Shown: positions 15,910 through 21,788 of the stretch, piece after piece
Layout of the letters: each line of letters opens with the position of its first letter
Position numbering within the stretch: position 1 is the first letter of the stretch
Assembly (NCBI GenBank): GCA_021783855.1
Contig: JAJXTL010000031.1
Coordinates: 1 to 25,477, forward strand
Length of the DNA stretch: 25,477 nt
Direction: 5' to 3'
Origin: Pseudomonadota bacterium
Lineage (GTDB): Bacteria; Pseudomonadota; Gammaproteobacteria; Burkholderiales; Gallionellaceae
The notes under the pieces: generated by a model
Seen by the model: only the letters and a program-made list of their open reading frames with translations
Databases searched by the model: none
What the model was told of the DNA's origin: nothing
Translations under genes and position numbers: made by a program

Positions 15910-16476
15910 ATGACTCCCCCCATTCTCGACCTTCAAACCTCCGCACTTGAAGCGCAATCCTCCACTCCTCGCTCCTCGATCCTGGTAGCCATGGCGAAGA
16001 ACCGCGTCATCGGCGTGAACAACACGCTGCCGTGGCGCTGCCCGGAAGACCTGAAACATTTCAAGCAGCTTACCATGGGACATTCGCTGATCATGGGTCG
16101 CAAGACGTATGATTCCATCGGCCGCCCTCTTCCGGGGCGCACCACGGTGGTGGTGACGCGCGACCCCGAATTAAAAATTGGAGGCTGCCTGATCGCGCAT
16201 TCGCTGCCCGATGCACTTGCAGCCTGTGCGAATGACGCACGAATTTATATCGTTGGTGGTGCGCAAATTTACACACAGGCCATGCCATACGCAGATACGC
16301 TGTATGTCACCGAGATTCAGCAGGATGTGGAAGGCGATGCCTGGTTTCCCGAATTTGACAAGTCGGAATGGCTGGAAACATTCCGCGAAGTACGGCACCA
16401 ACAAACACCACAAGTCCTTGAATATCACTTCGTTACCTATCACCGCATCAAAACGACAACGCGCAATGAATTTTAA
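15910..16476 (+). CDS. folA: Dihydrofolate reductase with a repeat-derived N-terminal extension
   Basis: NADPH-dependent reduction of dihydrofolate, directly serving the thymidylate synthase encoded upstream. It is 188 aa against a usual 159-170. The core begins at SILVAMAKNRVIG and continues with LPWRCPEDLKHFK, IMGRKTYDSIGRPLPGRTTVVVTRDP and IYIVGGAQIYTQAMPYADTLYVTEI. The first 24 residues (MTPPILDLQTSALEAQSSTPR) are not part of the fold and are encoded by CAATCCT-like 7-base units. Starting at the internal Met (MAKNRVIG) would remove the first beta strand, so the extension is probably translated. No clear ribosome-binding site precedes 15910. The substrate acid of E. coli Asp27 corresponds to Glu in CPEDLK. 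Confidence 0.93.
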   Translation: MTPPILDLQTSALEAQSSTPRSSILVAMAKNRVIGVNNTLPWRCPEDLKHFKQLTMGHSLIMGRKTYDSIGRPLPGRTTVVVTRDPELKIGGCLIAHSLPDALAACANDARIYIVGGAQIYTQAMPYADTLYVTEIQQDVEGDAWFPEFDKSEWLETFREVRHQQTPQVLEYHFVTYHRIKTTTRNEF

Positions 16477-18013
16477 CCATATCAAAATATACAACCTCCC
16501 TCTTGCCACAGTGACCACGGTGGCTGCCGTCGTGCTGGGAGGTGAGCTGCTGATCATGTCGCTCATTAAGGGCATTTTTAAGCCTCTGTTTGGCCATGAA
16601 GTCCCACTTTTTTTCTGGGAACTTCTGGACCCCGTTTGCCTGATCGTTATCGTCGCACCAGCCCTGCAATTTCTGGTTTTCAATCCAATGAAGGCGCAAC
16701 AGTTCAAGCTTGAACAGCAAAAGGATGATCTTGCAATTGCCGCTGCAACGTTCGACGCTCAGGAAGGTGTGATCGTGACGGACGTTCGCCACAACATTCT
16801 CAGGGCCAATCATGCATTCACAACCATGACGGGCTACACCAGTACAGAGGTGATAGGCAAAACCCCGGCAATACTCCATTCCGGTCGGCAAGGAAAAGAA
16901 TTCTATCGCAGCATGCTGGAAACACTGGAACGCGACAAATACTGGCAAGGCGAGATATGGAACCGCCGCAAGAATGGCGAGATATACCCGGAATGGTTAA
17001 CCATCACCACAGTTACCGGCCAAAAAGGGCATATTTACCATGTTGGAATTTTCTCCGATATAACCCAGCGCAAGGCGCTGGAAGAAAAAGTCAACTTTCT
17101 GGCTTACCACGACCGACTGACCCGGCTACCCAGCCGCGAGCTGTTTTATGATCGCCTCTCACAGGCCGTATCCCAGGCAAGGCGTAAACAGGAGCGTCTC
17201 GCACTGTTCTTTCTGGATCTCGACGGATTTAAATCCATCAACGACAGTTATGGACATGAAGCCGGCGACGAAGTGTTAAAAATGACGGCGAAGCGTTTGC
17301 TGGCCTGCGTTCGCGATATTGATACCGTTTCACGTTTTGGCGGAGACGAATTTGCCATTGTTCTGGGCGGCATTGAGCAACTTTCCGATGCAACCCTGAT
17401 TGCTGAAAAAATCATACACAATATCAACAAACCGATCGTGCTGCAGGATGGAAGCGAATGCGGTGTCGGCGTCAGCATGGGAATAGCCATCTATCCGGAT
17501 GATGCGGCAGAGATTGACCGGCTAATGAGCGCTGCTGACAATGCAATGTACGAAAGCAAGGCTGGCGGCAAAAATATCCATACATTTGCCAAAAAGCAAA
17601 CGCAGGCGAATATGCCGCCCTGGATTGCTTTTGATGCAGCGCTATTGCTTGGCGTACCGGAAATGGATCAGCAGCATTTGTCTCTGACAGACCTGCTGAA
17701 CACATTAAATAACGCCGTTATAAACGATGCTCCAACAGAAGATATTGCCCGGTTGTTCGATGATTTTGCTGCACACATACGCGCCCATTTCACAGACGAA
17801 GAAAGCCTCATGGATAGATATGGCTATGTTGATCACGGCGTGCACAAACTTGAACATCAACGCCTGCTCAGAGAGCTTGATTATCTGAAGGAAAAATTCA
17901 ACTGCGGGGGTGAGCTGCTGGTTTTGCAATCGCTCAAGGAATGGCTGTTTTCACATATACGCGGGCTGGATAGGCAGTTTGCCGATTTCCTTCTGCAAAA
18001 GGAAATAAAATAA
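16466..18013 (+). CDS. Membrane PAS-GGDEF-hemerythrin diguanylate cyclase
   Basis: Predicted c-di-GMP synthase with two sensory modules, 515 aa. Two transmembrane helices (about 12-34 and 51-72) are followed by PAS (about 92-200, ending GIFSDITQRKALEE) and a GGDEF domain (about 210-375). The active site is intact GGDEF (292-296), and the inhibitory RxxD site (Arg283-Asp286) is present. The C-terminus (about 390-510) is a bacteriohemerythrin domain with all expected di-iron ligands: His404, His441, Glu445, His460, His464, His497 and Asp502. Such domains bind O2, so oxygen probably tunes the cyclase. ATG 16466 overlaps the folA end by 11 bases, suggesting coupling; longer starts lie inside folA. 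A strong shared terminator follows. Confidence 0.92.
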   Translation: MNFNHIKIYNLPLATVTTVAAVVLGGELLIMSLIKGIFKPLFGHEVPLFFWELLDPVCLIVIVAPALQFLVFNPMKAQQFKLEQQKDDLAIAAATFDAQEGVIVTDVRHNILRANHAFTTMTGYTSTEVIGKTPAILHSGRQGKEFYRSMLETLERDKYWQGEIWNRRKNGEIYPEWLTITTVTGQKGHIYHVGIFSDITQRKALEEKVNFLAYHDRLTRLPSRELFYDRLSQAVSQARRKQERLALFFLDLDGFKSINDSYGHEAGDEVLKMTAKRLLACVRDIDTVSRFGGDEFAIVLGGIEQLSDATLIAEKIIHNINKPIVLQDGSECGVGVSMGIAIYPDDAAEIDRLMSAADNAMYESKAGGKNIHTFAKKQTQANMPPWIAFDAALLLGVPEMDQQHLSLTDLLNTLNNAVINDAPTEDIARLFDDFAAHIRAHFTDEESLMDRYGYVDHGVHKLEHQRLLRELDYLKEKFNCGGELLVLQSLKEWLFSHIRGLDRQFADFLLQKEIK

Positions 18014-18024
18014 ACCCGGTTAAC

Positions 18025-18054
18025 AAAAAAGCCCGACAGTGTCGGGCTTTTTTT
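18025..18054. terminator. Bidirectional rho-independent terminator
   Basis: A-run, stem GCCCGAC / GTCGGGC with a three-base loop, then seven T. It lies 12 bases after the cyclase stop and 18 bases after the cold-shock stop on the other strand, so it serves both convergent genes. Confidence 0.93.
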
Positions 18055-18071
18055 AACAACTCAAGCAGCGA

Positions 18072-18275
18072 TTAAGCAGCCTGGATGTTGGAAGCTTGCT
18101 TGCCTTTTGGGCCTTGCGTAACTTCAAAACTTACTTTTTGACCTTCTTGAAGGGTCTTGAAACCGTTCATGTTGATCGCTGAGAAGTGCGCGAACAAATC
18201 TTCGCTGCCATCATCAGGAGTAACAAAACCAAAACCCTTTGCATCGTTGAACCACTTAACTGTACCAGTTGCCAT
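18072..18275 (-). CDS. cspA: Cold-shock domain protein
   Basis: Small RNA/ssDNA-binding chaperone, 67 aa, a single beta-barrel. RNP1 is KGFGFV (about 13-18) and RNP2 is DLFAHFS (about 26-32), preceded by the conserved [13 protein letters not shown] lies upstream of the ATG. The leader is about 110 bases and includes a small hairpin (18299-18313), as in cold-regulated csp mRNAs. The paralog (A, C, E type) cannot be told from sequence alone; the symbol is generic. Confidence 0.95.
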   Translation of the reverse strand: MATGTVKWFNDAKGFGFVTPDDGSEDLFAHFSAINMNGFKTLQEGQKVSFEVTQGPKGKQASNIQAA

Positions 18276-18298
18276 GTGACTACTTCCTTTTTAAAAAA

Positions 18299-18313
18299 CG
18301 GGAAAAACTCCCG
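18299..18313 (-). promoter_or_regulatory. Hairpin in the csp mRNA leader
   Basis: CGGGA / TCCCG stem with a five-base A/T-rich loop, just upstream of the ribosome-binding site. It could be part of a temperature-sensitive leader. The structure is seen; the role is inferred. Confidence 0.4.
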
Positions 18314-18389
18314 CGAAACTATTTGATCGAAGATTGCACATGGTAAAACCAGTACTGCAGAGACTTTGAATCAAACACCTAAAGTCAGC

Positions 18390-18418
18390 TTTATACTCCC
18401 ATTTACAAAGCTCATCAA
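18390..18418 (-). promoter_or_regulatory. Sigma-70 promoter of the cold-shock gene
   Basis: TTGATG (18418-18413), a spacer of exactly 17 bases and TATAAA (18395-18390) on the minus strand. The predicted transcript starts near 18383, giving a leader of about 108 bases. Confidence 0.7.
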
Positions 18419-18506
18419 GCATTAAATGCAGGATTGTGAATCAAGGATTGAGGAGTGAGCGAAAAAACCACAAAACACAATTGAATTTTCAGGCTCAATC
18501 CACATC

Positions 18507-18623
18507 CCTTCACGCAACAACTTGGGGCTTTGCCCCTTAGTTGTGCGGGGAAGACCCTTCATTCAGGAGCAGGAGATTTAACTCCGTAGCTCCGTGGGAA
18601 TGCCCCTGCGGCATTGCGGTCTC
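18507..18623 (-). repeat. 117-base structured repeat, copy B, directly after the decarboxylase gene
   Basis: Inverted partner of 11136-11252 (115 of 117). In the direction of the decarboxylase it begins about 12 bases after the stop codon. The junction GATAG-GATTGAG is the same as at lpdA, so both copies sit at the same place relative to a TAG stop. Confidence 0.9.
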
Positions 18624-18634
18624 ACTCCTCAATC

Positions 18635-20881
18635 CTATCTCACGCAATCCACAAAATAGCGTTTCACGCCATCCACTTCCTCGGTGACCAGGCCGTGAAT
18701 ATCGGTCTCGAAACCGGGCAACTTCTGGCTGAAATCACGGGCGAATTTCAGATAATCGACGATGGTCTTGTTGAATATCTCTCCCGGGATCAACAGCGGG
18801 ATGCCCGGCGGATAAGGCGTCAGCAGCACAGCGGTAACGCGCCCTTCCAGATCGTCGATTTCCACCCTGTCCAGCTCTTCATGCGCCATTTTGGCAAACG
18901 CATCGGACGGTTTCATCGCAGGCTGCATGTCTGACAGATACATTTCGGTCGTCATGCGCGCGACGTTATGCAACTTGTAGGCATCGTGTATCTGTTGACA
19001 AAGATCGCGCAACCCGACGCGCTCATAGCGCGGATGCTTGGCCGCAAACTCAGGCAGAATGCGCCAGAGCGGCTGGTTCTTGTCGTAATCATCCTTGAAC
19101 TGCTGCAACCCGGTCAGCAGGGTGTTCCAGCGCCCCTTGGTGATACCGATGGTGAACATGATGAAGAAAGAATAAAGCCCGCATTTCTCCACGATCACGC
19201 CGTGCTCTGCCAGATACTTGGTCACCATCGAAGCGGGGATACCGTTGTCAGCAAAATCACCATCCACATCCAGCCCCGGCGTGATAATGGTCGCCTTGAT
19301 CGGATCGAGCATGTTGAAGCCTTCGGCCAGATCGCCGAAGCCATGCCATTTGTCGGAAGGTTTGAGCACCCAGTCTTCGCGCGATCCGACGCCTTCCTCG
19401 GCTATCACGTCCGGCCCCCACACCTTGAACCACCAGTCCAGACCGAATTCCTCATCCACCTTGCGCATGGCGCGACGGAAATCCAGCGCTTCGGCAATCG
19501 ACTCTTCGACCAGCGCGGGGCCGCCCGGCGCCTCCATCATCGCCGCCGCCACGTCGCACGAGGCGATAATCGCGTACTGCGGACTGGTGGAGGTGTGCAT
19601 CAGATAGGCCTCATTGAAGATATATTTGTTCAGTTTGCGGTTTTCCGGTTCGCGCACCAAAATCTGTGACGCCTGCGAGAGCCCCGCCAGCAGCTTGTGG
19701 GTGGACTGCGTGGCGAAGATCATCGACTCGCGGGCGAGCGGCCTGTTCTGCCCGATGGCATGCATATCCTTGTAAAAATCGTGAAACGCCGCATGAGGCA
19801 ACCAGGCCTCATCGAAATGCAGCGCATCGATGCGCCCGTCCAGCATCGCTTTGAGCATTTCGACGTTATAAACAATGCCATCGTAAGTGCTCTGCGTGAT
19901 GGTCAGAATGCGCGGCTTCTTGGTCTTGTCTTTGATAAACGGATTCGCGTCTATTTTGCGCTGGATACTTTCAGGATCGAACTCGGATTTCGGTATCGGT
20001 CCGATGATGCCGTAATGGTTGCGCGTCGGCGTCAGAAACACCGGCACAGCGCCTGTCATCATGATCGAGTGCAGAATGGACTTGTGGCAGTTGCGATCGA
20101 CCACCACGATGTCGTCAGGCGCCACCATCGAGTGCCAGACGATCTTGTTTGAGGTTGAAGTCCCGTTGGTGACAAAGAACAGATGATCTGCGTTGAAAAT
20201 CCTTGCAGCATTGCGCTCGGATGCGGCCACCGGCCCCGTGTGATCGAGCAACTGACCCAGCTCGTCCACCGCGTTGCATACGTCGGCGCGCAGCATGTTC
20301 TCGCCGAAAAACTGATGGAACATTTGCCCGACCGGTGACTTCAAAAACGCCACACCGCCGGAGTGTCCCGGACAATGCCAGGAATAGGAACCGTCCTGCG
20401 CGTAATGCAACAGTGCGCGGAAAAAAGGCGGCGCCAGCGAATCCAGATAAGACCTGGCTTCGCGGATTATGTGGCGCGCCACGAACTCCGGCGTATCCTC
20501 GTGCATGTGAATGAAGCCGTGCAATTCGCGCAACACATCGTTCGGAATATGACGCGAAGTACGCGTTTCGCCATACAGATAGATCGGGATGTCGGCGTTT
20601 TTGAAGCGAATTTCTTCGACAAATGCACGCAGACTCTTGAGTGCAACTTCGGTTTCCTCCTTGCTGCCACCGCCGAACTCCTCATCGTCAATCGACAGCA
20701 GAAACGCTGAAGCGCGGCTTTGTTGCTGCGCGAACGAGGTCAGATCGCCATAGCTGGTCACGCCCAGCACCTCCATGCCTTCTTTTTCAAGGGCGGCGGC
20801 CAGCGCGCGTATGCCCAGACCGCTGGCATTCTCGGAACGGAAATCTTCGTCAATGATGACGATTGGAAAACGAAACTTCAT
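18635..20881 (-). CDS. Orn/Lys/Arg decarboxylase, PLP-dependent (AdiA/SpeA-like role)
   Basis: Fold-type III-named, aspartate-aminotransferase-like decarboxylase of basic amino acids, 748 aa from ATG 20881. The N-terminal wing domain (about 1-125, starting MKFRFPIVIIDEDFRSENA) is flavodoxin-like. The PLP domain has WHCPGHSGGVAFLKSP, VTNGTSTSNKIV, HFDEAWLPHAAF (Asp357) and the Schiff-base Lys396 in TQSTHKLLAG. The C-terminal part ends ...TEEVDGVKRYFVDCVR. The length fits arginine decarboxylase AdiA (about 755) better than CadA (715), but the substrate cannot be fixed by eye. In betaproteobacteria such enzymes may serve polyamine supply or acid stress. AAGGAG precedes the start. The frame is open nine codons further upstream without a better site. 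Confidence 0.93.
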   Translation of the reverse strand: MKFRFPIVIIDEDFRSENASGLGIRALAAALEKEGMEVLGVTSYGDLTSFAQQQSRASAFLLSIDDEEFGGGSKEETEVALKSLRAFVEEIRFKNADIPIYLYGETRTSRHIPNDVLRELHGFIHMHEDTPEFVARHIIREARSYLDSLAPPFFRALLHYAQDGSYSWHCPGHSGGVAFLKSPVGQMFHQFFGENMLRADVCNAVDELGQLLDHTGPVAASERNAARIFNADHLFFVTNGTSTSNKIVWHSMVAPDDIVVVDRNCHKSILHSIMMTGAVPVFLTPTRNHYGIIGPIPKSEFDPESIQRKIDANPFIKDKTKKPRILTITQSTYDGIVYNVEMLKAMLDGRIDALHFDEAWLPHAAFHDFYKDMHAIGQNRPLARESMIFATQSTHKLLAGLSQASQILVREPENRKLNKYIFNEAYLMHTSTSPQYAIIASCDVAAAMMEAPGGPALVEESIAEALDFRRAMRKVDEEFGLDWWFKVWGPDVIAEEGVGSREDWVLKPSDKWHGFGDLAEGFNMLDPIKATIITPGLDVDGDFADNGIPASMVTKYLAEHGVIVEKCGLYSFFIMFTIGITKGRWNTLLTGLQQFKDDYDKNQPLWRILPEFAAKHPRYERVGLRDLCQQIHDAYKLHNVARMTTEMYLSDMQPAMKPSDAFAKMAHEELDRVEIDDLEGRVTAVLLTPYPPGIPLLIPGEIFNKTIVDYLKFARDFSQKLPGFETDIHGLVTEEVDGVKRYFVDCVR

Positions 20882-21033
20882 GAACAACTCCTTGAACGCG
20901 AGCAACAAAACAAAGATTGATTATAGTTCGACGGACGCGATAAGCGCAGAGTTTGCGAGCTTTTGCCTTTTGGCAAAATGCCTGCGTACACCACTTCAGT
21001 GAAGGCGAAGCCGAAACTAAACCTGAATTTCAT
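20878..21033 (-). CDS. Possible leader peptide coupled to the decarboxylase
   Basis: 51 codons from ATG 21033, preceded by GGGAGTTTATAC. It begins MKFRFSFGFAFTEVVYAG and its TGA overlaps the decarboxylase ATG (ATGA), the pattern of translational coupling. Its first residues (MKFRF) equal those of the decarboxylase. There is no similarity to a known protein that I can recall; it may be a by-product of the local duplication described in the findings. Confidence 0.35.
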   Translation of the reverse strand: MKFRFSFGFAFTEVVYAGILPKGKSSQTLRLSRPSNYNQSLFCCSRSRSCS

Positions 21034-21172
21034 GTATAAACTCCCAACGAGAAATAAATATTAAATACTCGCCGATTTAAAAAGCGAAAAGAAAAAGAGG
21101 GTTCAGTGAGGCATTGTCTTCGGCAATGCCGAAACTAAAACGTTGTTCATGAACAACTCCCAGTGGAAATAA
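21010..21172 (-). repeat. Tandem copies of the decarboxylase start region
   Basis: Two units (about 21010-21055 and 21128-21172) share GCCGAAACTAAA, then CATG.A.AA.CTCCCA, then GAAATAA on the plus strand. A third, more distant copy is the true start region (about 20870-20900). On the minus strand each gives GGAGTT, six to seven bases, then ATGAA. Confidence 0.6.
21103..21150 (-). CDS. Possible 15-codon leader peptide
   Basis: MNNVLVSALPKTMPH, started by GGGAGTTGTTCATG, the same site as the decarboxylase's own start. Its coding sequence includes a GGCATTG / CAATGCC hairpin. Whether it is translated is not known. Confidence 0.3.
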   Translation of the reverse strand: MNNVLVSALPKTMPH

Positions 21173-21256
21173 CAGTAAGTGGAGAATTACAAAAGCGGAT
21201 TGTCGCAGATTTATCTATCGTTACAAGCTGGTTTTTACAGGGTTTTTGGCAAACTG

Positions 21257-21481
21257 CTATTCCTGGGGCTCAAAAGTCGTGTCCAGACCTGCGATCAGCT
21301 CAATCAGCACGCCGCGAAACTGTTGCTCATCGCAGCCCATCAGCACTGCGTCATCCAGCGCATCCTGGCAAACCTGGCGGATTTCTTCGAGATTCTCACG
21401 CATCACCTTGTTCTTTTCCGTGCAGGCGATGACCTCTCCCTTGGTCGAACGCCACATAATGGATTTATCAGTTTTTTTCAC
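21257..21481 (-). CDS. Small conserved protein of unknown function
   Basis: 74 aa from a GTG at 21481 (MKKTDKSIMWRSTKGEVIAC), with GGAG upstream; ATG 21457 is the alternative (66 aa). The core IACTEKNKVMRENLEEIRQVCQDALDDAVLMGCDEQQFRGVLIELI is an amphipathic helical protein, and I believe very similar short proteins occur in other betaproteobacteria. The frame stays open to 21577, but that part lies inside the 134-base element and is not native. Two Cys and regularly placed acidic residues give no clear function. It is divergent from metG. Confidence 0.65.
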   Translation of the reverse strand: MKKTDKSIMWRSTKGEVIACTEKNKVMRENLEEIRQVCQDALDDAVLMGCDEQQFRGVLIELIAGLDTTFEPQE

Positions 21482-21788
21482 TTGCGAATCAACTCCGGCT
21501 TTGTCATTGATAAAACTACGGGTGAAACTACTAAGGAACCGCTGATTTATTCGTTCGTGGTGAGCCTGTCGAGCCACGACCTGATTAAATCATTAATAAT
21601 CATATTGTTACGTCAACATTTCGACATGCTCAGGGCGAACGGGTGATTTGTTCAGCGGTTCCTTAAGTATTCTGTGCCACAATTTCCGCGCGGGTCGTAA
21701 AAAGCACAAGGGTGCAATTCTAACCAATTCGCACCCTGCACGCGCAATTTGCTAAAATGACCGCACTTTCAGAATCCGGCACGTTTTC
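21482..21788. other. Intergenic region between the small gene and metG
   Basis: Holds the 134-base MITE-like element, then a hairpin with GGGTGC / GCACCC arms (21710-21736) and a TAAAAT at 21753 that may be the metG -10 box. No good -35 box is at the right distance. No gene is seen. Confidence 0.6.
21532..21665. mobile_element. 134-base MITE-like element with 14-base terminal inverted repeats
   Basis: Ends are TAAGGAACCGCTGA and its exact reverse complement. A second, inner inverted pair (GTTCG...TGAGC.TGTCGA, 16 of 20) lies inside. The TA at each end could be a duplicated target, as with IS630/mariner-type transposases. There is no coding capacity. A solo end is at 2455-2476. Confidence 0.75.

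Larger units (their letters stand above)
18276..18634. other. Gene-free region of 359 bases: csp leader and promoter, then repeats
   Basis: The left part is the csp 5' leader and promoter. A degenerate AGGATTG stretch follows (about 18429-18460), then the 117-base repeat copy B (18507-18623). No gene is seen. Confidence 0.7.

Noticed and set aside
16211..16465. Longer N-terminus for the GGDEF protein
   Set aside because: It would lie inside folA in another frame; the ATG at 16466 directly precedes a transmembrane helix and gives a normal coupled overlap.
21482..21577. Upstream extension of the 74-aa protein
   Set aside because: The extension translates the MITE-like element; a ribosome-binding site exists before GTG 21481.
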